Positions 20,145 through 33,003 of a DNA stretch of 64,000 bases are shown here, piece after piece. The position numbers were made by a program, and so were the translations under genes. The stretch is from Luzula sylvatica (lineage: Eukaryota; Streptophyta; Magnoliopsida; Poales; Juncaceae). Every line of letters begins with the position of its first letter. Position 1 is the stretch's first letter. Below the pieces are notes generated by a model. The model did no database searches, was not told the DNA's origin, and saw nothing but the letters and a program-made list of their open reading frames with translations. The stretch is from assembly GCA_946800325.1 (NCBI GenBank), contig OX326958.1:9620001-9684000 (forward strand), in the 5' to 3' direction.

Positions 20145-22392
20145 GTTTTGCCATGCTGATTCCTGTATAATGATAGATATATTATTTGATCACTTGGCGA
20201 AACAAAATAAATAATACATTTCATGTAAATCAATACACAAAACGCCACAATTCTTATGCATTAAGAAACATTCATCATCCAAAACAAATACACAAAATTA
20301 CATGTCATTAGGATAATAACAAAATGTGACCCCATCTAAATAGTAAAGAGCACAGACAAATAGTTGTGTGCATTTGCATCTAACCGAACTTAGATAATTA
20401 TCATGTCTTTGAAACAACGAAACATCATCATATGTATATACAAATAACGGCAAAAAAAATTAGGTGGTCCTTTTCTTCAATTCAAGTCTGTCGAAAATTG
20501 GGCATGAAAACAAATATGTGTTTTACTTGTGGCACTGACCTAGCAAGTCCTTAAAAATAATTATGAATACATTCATTCAATTTTCAACTTAAGAGGGTTA
20601 TATTTGTAAATAAAATACCTTTTGACCAATGAAAAAATGCTTTCAACTATCATGTTTCTATCTACATCCCCCTAAAACAAAATATTTCAGTTTAATTCCT
20701 CAAAAAAAAATATTCGATTTACACCCTTAAAAATGATACTATCTATTATTATCATTTTTTTGACTTAAAAATGATATTATTATGGAATCATGTTTTGATG
20801 TACCATTTTGAGTGTGGATATAACATTTTGAGGTAACTGGATGTAGGGATGAGGGACTTATTTCGTAGTATTTATTGTATAACTCTATAATTTTGGTCTA
20901 TACTAATTATAAGTATGGATTTGATATTTGTTTCTATAATCACCGATTTTTACTTCCTTAATGGTACTTTTTTCTTCAAAATTGATAAAATAATATAAAA
21001 CAATAACAAAATTAGGTATCTTTTTTAGGCATAATGCAAGGATTATTTTGTAAAATATGTACAATTTTTTTTTGCGGAAGTGAATGAGGGGTACACTAAT
21101 TTAAAAATGAGGAGAATGATAATATGATAAAGTTGAGTGGTGCTTACCAAAAATAATCTGAGGAGATAACGCTCATCAGCAATGCAATTTCATCCATCTC
21201 CTGGCTGTAAGAAAAAATAATAATACTCCTACGAATTAGAATTTTTTTTAAATTTTTTTAAGGGGTTTTATGTAATTAAGAACTTAAATGTATAATAAAT
21301 TATTTTTTTTATTGTTTACCCTGCAATGTTGCTTCAATTTGTTGTAGTACAGATTATTAGCAAAAATTAACAAATCATGCCTCCTCTTAATTGAAATGCA
21401 ATTCAACCAAATTGCATATTTATACTAACTATTATTATATCAATTTAATAAAAATGATAAATGAATGGATTTTATGAAAAAACTGAGCACTTTTTCGAGT
21501 TTGAGATTCTTCAATTTCAGGCGAGAAATCATACGAAAATCTTCCATTTCCATGTGGACAGGGATCCTGAAAACAGAAAAAATAGTTTTTTTAAAGATAT
21601 TAACAAAATTTAGGGGCTATATTGAAAAATTTCTCATGAACCATTGGGTAGCATTAAATTAGAGTGTGACAAATTGACAATATGACCTAATAGTATAATT
21701 ATGTTAATGATTAGTTATGATTATACTTATGATTACCCACATTGTATAAAATAGTAATACATAAATACTTACAAAGAGGTCCTTAATTCTATTTTTTTTA
21801 CAAAGAGGTCCTTATAAAATAGTAATACAAAAATTCGAACAAAGGAATAATTAGAACATTATCTCATAAAATAAACTTCATGAATTTGATGGAATCGATA
21901 TAGAGCAAATGCTTACTGTACCAACATATCATAATGATAATGCAATAGAAGAATCAATTTAGAAATTAATTACAAAGAGGTCCTTGATTATTAATATTTT
22001 TTACCAAAAACTCTGATATTGAAAAAGGGTCAATTAGAAAAACACCTCACAAAAGTAAACACCTCACAAAAGTGATAAATTCATTTGAATTGAATGTAGT
22101 GTTTCCTATACGAGCATCACAATGACACTGCAAGAGAAGGATAAATAATTAGACCAATTTCATCAAAATAACAGATAATTCAATCATGGGAGATCTCACA
22201 ATTTACTTCTAAGTCTTGATTAATTAATATTATGTCCCCAATTGACTCATAATTAGGTCAATCTGGCCTCAGTCATATAGCAGTTGATAAATTCACAATC
22301 AAGCACAAAAAAATTAAATATTCAAAAATAAAAACAACAGCAAATTAAGTATTCAAAAAGTATGAAATTAAACAACAAATTAAGACCTCACC
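20145..22392. other. AT-rich intergenic stretch, no gene seen
   Basis: About 2.2 kb without a supported ORF. A phrase ACAAAGAGGTCCTT recurs at about 21774, 21800 and 21975, and two diverged blocks of about 120 bp (around 21870-21990 and 22060-22150) resemble each other. Confidence 0.6.
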
Positions 22393-23797
22393 TGTTGGTT
22401 CAAATTTCCTGATAGTTTGATTATTTCAAAACACTGTCATTACTAATGTATACATCCAGAAAAGTGCAGGATAACATAGGTACGATACGAAGATGAAGGA
22501 GGACTTGTGAAGGAGGACTTCATTGGATTACATCAAGAATCAGGACATGAAGTCTCAACATAAACAAGAAAAGAAGAACACAAGGAAGGCCATTGGAATA
22601 CATCAAGACTCAAGATGTTGAAGCCTTCCGTGAGTGGGATACGCCACAAATAAACCATAGGTACAAACCTAGTAGAACTCAAGTAAAATCATGTTCAAAA
22701 TAACAAAGAGTTCAGTCAAGCAGGAAGTGCGTTCTGAACGAACTCAAAGTCCGTTCAGAACGGACTTGCTAAATATCAAAGCTTTAAAGCTTGATTAGAA
22801 CCAAACGTGTCACAGGGATGTGTACGTTCGAACGAACAATCATGTCCGTTCGAACGGATAATTATAATCCGTTCACCCACCTTCTGAGTGCGTTGAACGG
22901 ACAATCTTTCCTGTGAACGGAAAACGTCACAGGGATGTGTGCGTTCGAACGAACACACATGTGCGTTCGAACGGACAACCTGGAATCCGTTCACCCACTT
23001 TTCAGTGCGTTGAACGGACTCTTGTTCCTGTGAACGCAAAATGCTATGTATAATTGAGTCCGTTACGAACGGACATTGTCCGTTCGAACGGACCCAAGAT
23101 GTACTTGCACGTTATTTTGAAACGGCTAGTGCAAACTTCAAGTGCGTTCTGAACGGACTGTATGCGTTCGAACGCACTGCAAGTTTTCTGAAGGATTTCT
23201 ATAGAGAGTATAAATAGAATCCTTCATGGGTCTCTCTCTCTCAGTTCCTCAATTTCAAACTTTCAAACCTAAAAGAGAGAAACCCTAAGCTGTGATTTTC
23301 TATATCCATTGATAGCTTGAGAAACCTCTTTAGATCGTTGATCTACTTTCGATATTCTCCACTAATCGTATCCCACTCACGTGACCGATCACGTTGTAGC
23401 TCGATTAGTGAAAAAGTGTAATAGGCTAGTGCAACAAAGTGTAAAGAGCCTAAGCTATAGATCGATAGAAGCGTGTAAATCGATCTAGGCAAATCCTTGT
23501 AATCGAGTTGAGTTGGAATTCAATCGAAAGCCAAAAAGAGGCACAAGGCATTCCCGGAGACGTAGGTACTCGCAAATAATTGAGTCGGTCAATTAAGCGA
23601 GTAAAGGGTGAGTTAAAGATACAAAGCAACCACCTACCGAACTTCGTAAACAAACATCTTGTGTCAAAGTGTTTGTACGGTATCATCTTTATCATCTAAA
23701 TTATTATTTATTCCGCACCGTAAATTAGGTTTAAATCTAAACTAAGTGTAAGTTAGATTGCCAAATTTACCCCCCTCTAGGTTAGAATTAACCAACA
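22393..23797 (+). repeat. 5' LTR of the young copia element
   Basis: U3 holds two tandem copies of a roughly 117-bp unit (about 22809-22925 and 22926-23042) full of TCCGTTCGAACGGA-type palindromes. A TATA box follows (TATAAATA, 23209-23216), then a CT stretch and the transcribed region. Confidence 0.93.
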
Positions 23798-24280
23798 ATT
23801 GCCAAATGAAGGGGGACTCAATGCTATCATTGTACATGCCCTCTTCAAGGACTCATTCTCAACTTTCATAGTTTGAATTTCTACTTTTAAATGAGAAATC
23901 TCACATTTCAGGGTTTTACGTTCACATTTTGAAAATCCTTTAAATTCATTTAGTTGAGTTTTGTATGCCAAGATGGATAGTTCAAGAGAAGCTACCTTAT
24001 CCTTGAGAGCTTGGGTGGAACTTTCAAGTTTACCCTCATTTAGTTGAGAGTTACCTTCATCCCTAAGAAACTCTCGGACTATTTTGTGAAGAGTACCACA
24101 CCCACAAATAAGCCCACCGTAGCATTTTGTAACTATTGTTGCAAAATCGGTCATGTCTCAACCGGGTGTAATCTTCGCAATCCAAAAGTGGCATCAAACG
24201 TCATGTGGATGCGTAAAGATCGTCACTCAATGGGTTCCTCTACCTCCTTTGGTATAGGACCCCCTAGAGTGTAAAACCCT
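23798..24280. pseudogene. rearranged gag remnant: antisense coiled-coil part, then sense zinc knuckle
   Basis: On the minus strand, 23800-24060 encodes a coiled-coil segment typical of copia gag (KDKVASLELSI; ECEISHL-like repeats; KVENESLK). From about 24075 the plus strand encodes a CCHC knuckle (CNYCCKIGHVSTGC, about 24128-24169) and the end of gag, stopping at 24272. The two parts face opposite ways, so part of gag has been inverted and the rest, with the PBS, lost. Confidence 0.65.
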
Positions 24281-24409
24281 AACTTGAGACACTATACTCC
24301 CTAGTATACCATACCATAAGCCAAATATTTAGGGGGAGTATAGTTAGTAAGAATTCATATTAGTCAATTTCAATTTCTTTATGTTTTAACTAATATGAAT
24401 TTCTTATAG

Positions 24410-27400
24410 ATGAGCCTAACTTCCAGAACAAAGTCATCAAAATGGTGTCTAGATAGTGGTTGTTCTAGACATATGACTTGGGATCGAGAGATGTTCAAAT
24501 CTCTCGAACCGTTCAAGGGAGGAGACGTTACCTTCGGAGGAAATCAAAAAGGTAAAATTATCGGTATCGGTTCAATAGGTACCTCAAATTGGACTTTAGA
24601 GAATGTCTATCTTGTAACTGGACTTAAACATAATTTAATTAGCATAAGCCAATTATGTGATGCCGGATATTGTGTGAAATTCGATCAACTCTCATGCTTG
24701 ATTGATCGAATGAAAGACAATACCACAGTATACAAAGGAACCCGACACGAAAATCTCTACTACTTTGATTTCGAATCATTCGTGCCGGGAATCCATTGTC
24801 TCACTGTATCAGAATCAGTATCTCGATTATGGCATAGACGGTTAGGTCACATTTGCATGAAAACTATACATAGGTTGTCCAAAAAGCAATTAGTTAGAGG
24901 ACTTCCCTCACATAAACTTGAACTAGAAGGATTATGCGATGCGTGTGAAAAAGGTAAGCACACTAGATCGTCCGGGTTTAAATCAAAGAACATGGTCACC
25001 ACGAATCGACCTCTTCAACTCATCCATCTTGATCTTTGCGGACCAATGAGCGTTACAAGCATAGGTAATAAAAGGTATATTTTTGTTATTGTGGATGATT
25101 ATTCACGTTTCACATGGATACATTATTTACTTCATAAAAGTGAAACGTGTGACAACTTCATCAAATTTTGCACTCTCGTTGAAAATGAAAAAGGCACCTT
25201 GATTATCACCATTCGAAGTGACAATGGAGGTGAATTTCGAAATGCAAAATTTGATGAATTTTGTCATAAAAAGGGATATATACGCGAATTTTCAGCTCCT
25301 CGCACACCTCAACAAAATGGTGTGGTTGAACGTAAAAATCGAACGTTAATTGAACTTGCCCGTACCATGCTAAGTGAGCATCCTTCTCCAAAATACCTTT
25401 GGGCCGAAGCCACTAACACCGCATGTCATGTGGTGAATAGGGTTAGCTTAAGGCCTATTTTGAAGACGACGCCATATGAGCTATGGTATGGGGGAAATCC
25501 AAATGTCTCTTACATGAGAGTATTTGGATGCAAATGCTATATCTTGGATGAATTGAGTAATCGAGACAAACTCGATCCAAAATCCATTGAAGGAATATTT
25601 GTCGGTTACTCAAGCACAAGTAAAGCATACCGAGTTTACATACGATCAACACGAGTCGTATGTGAATCCGTTCACATACATTTTGATGAAACTAACAAGG
25701 AAGCCGAGAAAGGTAGCTTAAATGCAGGTGAAGTCACGGAAACAATTGCTAAATCACCGAGAAAACAAGCCGAGCTGGAATATCAACACATCGACATAAC
25801 TCTTGATGAACCTCAGAGAGAAAACAATGATCCTCCAGAAGAGGAAGAACAGGAGGAAGAGGAAGAAGAGAGTGAAACTCCTTACCAAATCCCCGAGGTT
25901 CTCCGAGAAGTACCCCACCATCCTCTCACAAACGTTGTTGGAGATCCCCGAGAAGGTGTACGAACTCGGTCTCGTGTCCATAACTACGTAGCTCATTGCG
26001 CATATCTTTCTCACACCGAACCAAAATCCTTCAAGGAAGCCAATCTGGACGAAGATTGGATTATCGCAATGCAAGAAGAATTGGAACAATTTGAAAGAAA
26101 TCAAGTTTGGATGTTGGTTCCAAAACCCATGAATCGTTCGATCATTGGGACTCGATGGATCTTTCGAAATAAACTTGATGAACACGGAAACGTAGTATGA
26201 AACAAGGCGAGACTAGTCGCTCAAGGATTCAAACAACGAGAAGGGATCGATTTCGAAGAAACCTTTGCTCCAGTGGCTCGTCTAGAAGCGATACGACTCC
26301 TCCTAGCTTACGCCGCTATTGAGGGGTTTACACTATTTCAAATGGACGTCAAGAGTGCATTTCTAAATGGTGAAATCGAAGAAGAAGTCTACGTTGAACA
26401 ACCACCGGGATTTAAGGATCCTAAATTCCCCGATTACGTGTGCAAACTCTCAAAAGCCCTATACGGATTGAAACAAGCCCCACGAGCATGGTACGATCGA
26501 CTATCCTCATTTCTCACCTCAAATGGTTTCGTGAGAGGTATAATCGACACCACCCTCTTCACACGTAAAAAGGGAGTATCCATTTTACTTGTTCAAATTT
26601 ACATAGATGATATTATTTTTGGATCAAGTGATGCGGCTCTTGCCGAAGAATTCTCTATTCTTATGCACAGTGAATTTGCCATGAGTATGATGGGAGAGTT
26701 AAAATTCTTCTTGGGTCTTCAAGTCACACAATCAAGTGAAGGAATTTTCGTCAACCAATCAAAGTACACTCGCGAATTATTAAAGAGATTCGAGTTGGAC
26801 CAAACTAAAACGAGTGACACTCCAATGGCAAAGGAATCAAAATTGGATGCGGATGAAGAGGGCGAATCGTTCGACATTACGTCCTATAGAGGAATGATCG
26901 GGAGCCTTCTTTATCTAACGGCAAGTCGTCCCGACATCATGTTCGCCGTATGCTTGTGCGCTAGATTTCAAGCTAACCCCAAGGTATCACATTACACGGC
27001 CGTAAAACGCATATTTCGTTATTTAAAAGGTACAATTGAACTTGGGATATGGTACGGACATAGTGGGAACCTAAACCTAGTAGGATACACTGATGCGGAT
27101 TTTGCCGGATCCCGAGTTGATCGAAAAAGCACTAGCGGTACATGCCAATTTTTGGGAGGTTTACTTGTATCATGGTCAAGTCGGAAACAACACTCGGTAG
27201 CCTTATCGACGGCCGAAGCCGAGTATGTCGCCGCAGGAAGCTGATGTGCTCAATTACTGTGGTTGAACCAAACCCTCGGAGACTACGGTTTGAACTTCCG
27301 TAAAATCCCCATATTGTGCGACAACAATAGCGCAATATGCATCTCGAAAAACCCGGTCCACCATTCACGAACCAAGCATATCGACATACGTCACCACTTC

Positions 27401-27547
27401 ATTCGGGATCACGTGGAAAAAGGCGATGTTAAACTCGAATGGATAGAGACTCAAAATCAAATTGCCGACATCTTCACAAAACCGTTACCATTTGCTCCTT
27501 TCTCCGATCTACGACTAAAGCTAGGTATGTTATCTCTTAAGAATTAA
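24410..27547 (+). pseudogene. copia pol: protease, integrase, RT, RNase H (two in-frame stops)
   Basis: The frame reads protease (WCLDSGCSRH, D15), pre-integrase zinc region (H142...C176/C179), integrase core with D208, D271 and E307 (spacing D-35-E), an acidic linker, and the start of RT. A TGA at 26198-26200 then interrupts it. It continues in frame with RT ([10 protein letters not shown]; catalytic YIDDIIFGS) and RNase H ([17 protein letters not shown]), a second TGA at 27242-27244, and the RNase H end (ADIFTKPLP) to the natural stop at 27547. The first TGA lies where the family usually has arginine, consistent with C-to-T change at a CGA codon. Otherwise the gene is complete and recent. 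Confidence 0.9.
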
Positions 27548-27994
27548 AATTCAGCATATTGGGTCTAGTCTCATGTAGTTGCATCATAATGGTATAATCG
27601 TAAGTACAAATAGAGTTGTTGAACTAGGGTCAGTGGTTTGGGTCAATACATCCGGGTCTCAGCTCAGTATCTAGTCCGTTCGAACGAACAAAAGAGTGCG
27701 TTTGGAATGGACAAATGAAATCCACAAACACCATCCTTCCAGACTCAATAAATTTTGAAAAGATTGTCATCATTCAAAACAAAAGAATTTGATCATATTT
27801 ACGAGCTCATACATTCATCAATTCATTCTTTGAGGGGGAGCTCGCATTTAGGGGGAGCCTTCCGTTGTTGAAGTCTCCTTGGCCCTTTTGATCTCTTTCA
27901 AAATGGGGGAGAAACGATCGTACGGAAAGTTCTCAACTAAATGGTGAAACTCTCCAAACCGACAGTGTTTTGAAAGTAATCAAAAGGGGGAGTT
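27548..27994 (+). other. 3' untranslated part of the young copia element with purine tracts
   Basis: Non-coding, with one GTCCGTTCGAACGAAC motif (about 27673) and several G-rich purine blocks (GAGGGGGAG, TTAGGGGGAG, AAATGGGGGAG). It ends in the PPT AAAAGGGGGAGTT at 27982-27994, directly before the 3' LTR. Confidence 0.75.
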
Positions 27995-29399
27995 TGTTGG
28001 TTCAAATTTCCTGATAGTTTGATTATTTCAAAACACTGTCATTACTAATGTATACATCCAGAAAAGTGCAGGATAACATAGGTACGATACGAAGATGAAG
28101 GAGGACTTGTGAAGGAGGACTTCATTGGATTACACCAAGAATCAGGACATGAAGTCTCAACATAAACAAGAAAAGAAGAACACAAGGAAGGCCATTGGAA
28201 TACATCAAGACTCAAGATGTTGAAGCCTTCCGTGAGTGGGATACGCCACAAATAAACCATAGGTACAAACCTAGTAGAACTCAAGTAAAATCATGTTCAA
28301 AATAACAAAGAGTTCAGTCAAGCAGGAAGTGCGTTCTGAACGAACTCAAAGTCCGTTCAGAACGGACTTGCTAAATATCAAAGCTTTAAAGCTTGATTAG
28401 AACCAAACGTGTCACAGGGATGTGTACGTTCGAACGAACAATCATGTCCGTTCGAACGGATAATTATAATCCGTTCACCCACCTTCTGAGTGCGTTGAAC
28501 GGACAATCTTTCCTGTGAACGGAAAACGTCACAGGGATGTGTGCGTTCGAACGAACACACATGTGCGTTCGAACGGACAACCTGGAATCCGTTCACCCAC
28601 TTTTTAGTGCGTTGAACGGACTCTTGTTCCTGTGAACGCAAAATGCTATGTATAATTGAGTCCGTTACGAACGGACATTGTCCGTTCGAACGGACCCAAG
28701 ATGTACTTGCACGTTATTTTGAAACGGCTAGTGCAAACTTCAAGTGCGTTCTGAACGGACTGTATGCGTTCGAACGCACTGCAAGTTTTCTGAAGGATTT
28801 CTATAGAGAGTATAAATAGAATCCTTCATGGGTCTCTCTCTCTCAGTTCCTCAATTTCAAACTTTCAAACCTAAAAGAGAGAAACCCTAAGCTGTGATTT
28901 TCTATATCCATTGATAGCTTGAGAAACCTCTTTAGATCGTTGATCTACTTTCGATATTCTCCACTAATCGTATCCCACTCACGTGACCGATCACGTTGTA
29001 GCTCGATTAGTGAAAAAGTGTAATAGGCTAGTGCAACAAAGTGTAAAGAGCCTAAGCTATAGATCGATAGAAGCGTGTAAATCGATCTAGGCAAATCCTT
29101 GTAATCGAGTTGAGTTGGAATTCAATCGAAAGCCAAAAAGAGGCACAAGGCATTCCCGGAGACGTAGGTACTCGCAAATAATTGAGTCGGTCAATTAAGC
29201 GAGTAAAGGGTGAGTTAAAGCTACAAAGCAACCACCTACCGAACTTCGTAAACAAACATCTTGTGTCAAAGTGTTTGTACGGTATCATCTTTATCATCTA
29301 AATTATTATTTATTCCGCACCGTAAATTAGGTTTAAATCTAAACTAAGTGTAAGTTAGATTGCCAAATTTACCCCCCTCTAGGTTAGAATTAACCAACA
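27995..29399 (+). repeat. 3' LTR of the young copia element
   Basis: 1,405 bp, near-identical to 22393-23797. Visible differences are C/T near 28134, T/C near 28603 and C/A near 29221. Confidence 0.93.
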
Positions 29400-29404
29400 T
29401 CACC

Positions 29405-30110
29405 TTCATGTAGATTAGCTACCTGATCAACTGTAACACAGACATTATTCAAAAATCAAAATTACCGATAAGATATTTAGAAATTACTTAAAAGAATAAC
29501 TTTGTTGCAAAGAAACCTCATCTTTCTGCAAAACAAACGAATTTAATAGAAAATAATCATCAATTATTTTCTCCTAATTCTTCACAATTTAATTATCCTA
29601 AATCTGAAATCAACCCTAATCAGCAAACTCCACCAGAAATAGTTCACACACTAATCAAAACACTCATTGGAAGCCATAATCACGAAAAAAAAAGAATCTA
29701 ATTCATACCTGCAATAAAATCCACAAGAAATCGATTGAAATCGTTCGCCTCGGTTTGCAAGAGATTTAAATCGTGAAGAAATAGTGAGAGGCCGTGAAGA
29801 AATCGCGAGAAGTCGTGAAGAATCGCTGGGCCGTGGAGTTACTTGCTGGGTGTTCTGGATGGTGTGCCCCTTCGTGGATTAGGAGGAGTCCCACCGAAGA
29901 AGTGTCCTCTGAGGAGGAGTCCTCTAAGAAGAGAGAGAGAAGAGAGAAGTGGGAGAAGCATGGGAAGGATTGGGTGTGAAGTAGAGAAAGCGTGAAGTAA
30001 AGATACAAGAAGAGAAGTGTGAGTACGGAATTGAACAAAATTAATTAATTATAGTTAAGCGTGTCTTTGAAAAATCCGAATGGTTTGTTAAAGTGACGTG
30101 GCATCACCAG
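29405..30110. other. intergenic, no gene supported
   Basis: The right flank of the copia insertion. The 90-aa minus ORF (29766-30038) is leucine/serine-rich with no recognised domain and is probably chance. Confidence 0.5.
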
Positions 30111-31703
30111 TAGTGATATCAATGGGTCGGGTAATACCCGAACCCGTGGGTACCCGACCCGAACGGGGCGGGTAATACTCGAAAAAAATACCCGCGAGTC
30201 GGGTATTACCCGAAAAAAAATTATCCGGTCCGGGTCCGGGTTCGGGTCGGGTACGGGCGGAGTACTACCCGTCCCGCGGGTAACCCGAACCCGTACCCGA
30301 AAATTACCCAAAAATATCTGAAACCGTAATTACAAATTTATCCTTAAATTTTTCTGATGATTAGATCTAGACCCTTGATAAATTACCCCTCCCCAACCCA
30401 AATAACTTAAAACCCTAATCTCTACTCACTATTTATGCACACACCCAGCACACCACGCACCTTCCTCTTCTCTCTCATTCGTGAAACCCTAGTATGGAAG
30501 TGAACAAACGGCGCCTCTTCTCTAGTATTCCGACCTCATGGCGGCGTGAACGACACGGAGCAGCGTCGGTTCTTCTTTGGTTGGCTTGCTCGAGAAAAGG
30601 AAGATAAAACCCTAGACCGAGTCTTGACGAAATCCTATACGAACGGCGCTGATTTTGGCTGTGACTGGCGATTTCGCTGCTCCTGGCGACGAAACCTATG
30701 CTAACGGCGACGCGGATGGCAATTTTGGTTGTGCCTTCTTTGTTATGGCCTCTAGGCTCGCGCTCCTCTGGTTAGTTTCCTTTTTTTTTGCGATTTCACG
30801 ATTGTTTTTCTTACTTTCTCGCTTTAATTGCTGATTTATTTTCGTTGTGTTGTTTTTCAGTGATTGGTTCTTATGGTTTCAATTCAGTATTTTAGACTGG
30901 AATTTAGAAGAAAAAAAGATCAATTACGTCGGCAATCGACTGTTATCAACAAGGTACGGTCTTTTCGTTTTAGGGTTTATTATCATATATACTTGTACCA
31001 GATTTCATTTATCCCAATTAAGAATCCACAAATTTAATTTATTTGTTCAAATAGAGCATTAGAATCCTTTCACTAATCGAGTTCAGTTATCAAACTAGTA
31101 CGAATTTTAGGAATCAATTTGAGTTTACTAGAGGGGCAAATTATTTTGTATTCAACCTTGAATATGTACGTGTACCAAATGAAGTGTATACCAGATTTTA
31201 ATAAATACATAATAATTAGTAGAACATAGTAGATTAAGTGTGTATCATGATTTATTTGAACTTATGTATATATTTCATACTAGATTGAAGCAAGCAACTA
31301 TGAAGGGGCAATAAGTTCTTAGAGATGTGGTGTTTTGTGTGTTAAATTTAATATTTGTAATATTTCAACGATTTAGAGTTACTTAATTCAATATTTGTAA
31401 TATTTGGATGTTATATGTATTTGAACTTTTTGTGTATGTGTTTTATGTGTTCTTAAATCCTCTCTAATTGCAAATCCTCTATGGACAAATTTTTGAAGTT
31501 TTTTAATCTAAAAAATAAAATACAAAAATAAGTGTTTCGGGTAACGGGTAATACTCGCGGGTATCAATTTACCCGCGGGTTCGGGTTCGGGTATGATTTT
31601 TTACCCGCGGATATTTTTGGTTCGGGTTCGGGTAAATCCGAAAATTCGGGTACGTATATGCGGAAGGCTTACCCGAACACGACCCGCCCCGTTGACATCC
31701 CTA
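30111..31703. mobile_element. hAT-type transposon with captured or residual promoter/5' exon-like DNA
   Basis: The 1,593-bp element has ends TAGTGATATCAATGGG and CCCCGTTGACATCCCTA and an 8-bp flanking duplication with one mismatch (ATCACCAG, 30103-30110; ATCATCAG, 31704-31711). Both subterminal regions are arrays of CGGGTA/TACCCG words. The interior (30400-30870) looks like a plant promoter and 5' UTR: AAACCCTAAT box, CT-rich leader, then a GT-AG-like intron near 30770-30860. I see no transposase ORF. Confidence 0.82.
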
Positions 31704-31711
31704 ATCATCAG

Positions 31712-32765
31712 ATTGGGACAAAGTGTTTGTAAAATATTTTAGTAATATTCAATATCGTTATTAATATATCAAATTATTAAAATTATTAGTAGCAATATAC
31801 CATTTTTAATATTAATTAATAGATATATCAACTTTTATAGCGTTAACATACCATTTTTAATATTAATTTAAGTTGAATATTTCTCTTCTTTTGTAACGGG
31901 ACCCTTTGTACTTGTATTTCTACTGTGTATTTTTATTTGATGTTCTCCATTCAATTGAATGTTAGTATGCACTTGTTTGGTCCATTGTGGTGTTTTTTTT
32001 ATATTGTTATCAATATTTTGGTATATGTATCAATATTTTGTTTTGGCATTTTATTTTGCGCTTTATATATTGTTGGTATTGTTTTCATGTATATTTTCAT
32101 TTCCTATTTCACAGATTATATTATTGATGTTGTCTATTTTTTGTTTTCTTCGTATTTATATTTGTATTTGTATTCGTCCTCATTTTTTTTTTATATATAG
32201 TTATTCTTATTCTTGTCGCATTTCATATTCATATTCTTATTTTGTGTTTCATATTTTATATTGAGTGGCTCATAATCCAGACTGCAATTTTTTATTTGAA
32301 TTCGATACTTCCTATTTGTATTTTTGTATATTTATTTTCACGGAATTTGTATCTGTATTGAGGCGAATATTGTTATTGTTGTTTTCATAATTTGTCACAT
32401 TTCTATATTGTGGTGTATAACATTGTCTGAATATTGTATTTACATGGAAGGAAAAAAAACAGTAAATACTGTAGAAGGATTTACTTCAGAAGAAACAAAG
32501 AAAGGAGAAAACAAAAGCTGGAATCCATAAAATCAAGGATGTCCCACAAAGCAAACAATAGCGGCACAATCAAAATCAGTGAGCACATCAGTTAATATCA
32601 TTGGCCAAAGTCAAAATATTAACAGAAAAGAGATATCTTGATGATGGGAATAACCTTTAATTGAATTTATAATTTTGTAAAGATGTCTTGTTTGCTGGAG
32701 GAAATACGACTACAAATTTTGTTTAGCCGAAAAGACAAACTTAGACATCTCAAAAACATTGATAT

Positions 32766-32828
<63 letters not shown>

Positions 32829-33003
32829 TTTTATAACAAAATCATCTTATTTGGTTTTGAGATGGATTTTGTTAATTATTAAATATATCATTACTTACGT
32901 GAGTGAAATTAAAGAAAGTCAGAGTAATATTTGTCTATCATATATTTTGGTACAAATTCCAATAAGATATAATTACCCAAAAGGTTATATATGCAAGACG
33001 TTG
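31712..33003. other. AT-rich intergenic DNA with low-complexity ATTTGTATT words
   Basis: No supported gene. Hydrophobic ORFs at 31925-32264 come from degenerate repeats such as TATTTGTATTCG, which in reverse resemble those at 57200-58700. Confidence 0.6.
32767..32825. repeat. (TA)n microsatellite
   Basis: About 59 bp of TA/AT dinucleotides. Confidence 0.95.

Larger units (their letters stand above)
22393..29399 (+). mobile_element. young Ty1/copia retrotransposon with rearranged 5' interior
   Basis: A 7,007-bp element with two 1,405-bp LTRs (22393-23797 and 27995-29399; TGTTGG...CCAACA) and a perfect 5-bp TSD TCACC (22388-22392 and 29400-29404). I see only about three substitutions between the LTRs, so insertion was recent. 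A purine tract (AAAAGGGGGAGTT) precedes the 3' LTR. The 5' interior is abnormal: no recognisable PBS follows the LTR, most of gag is missing, and 23798-about 24055 carries gag-like coiled-coil coding sequence in antisense. Pol (24410-27547) is full length but has two in-frame stops. Confidence 0.93.

Noticed and set aside
21465..21662. 65-aa ORF
   Set aside because: Isolated in AT-rich DNA with no recognised domain.
31925..32264. Two overlapping 91-101-aa hydrophobic ORFs
   Set aside because: AT-rich degenerate repeats; no homology recognised.
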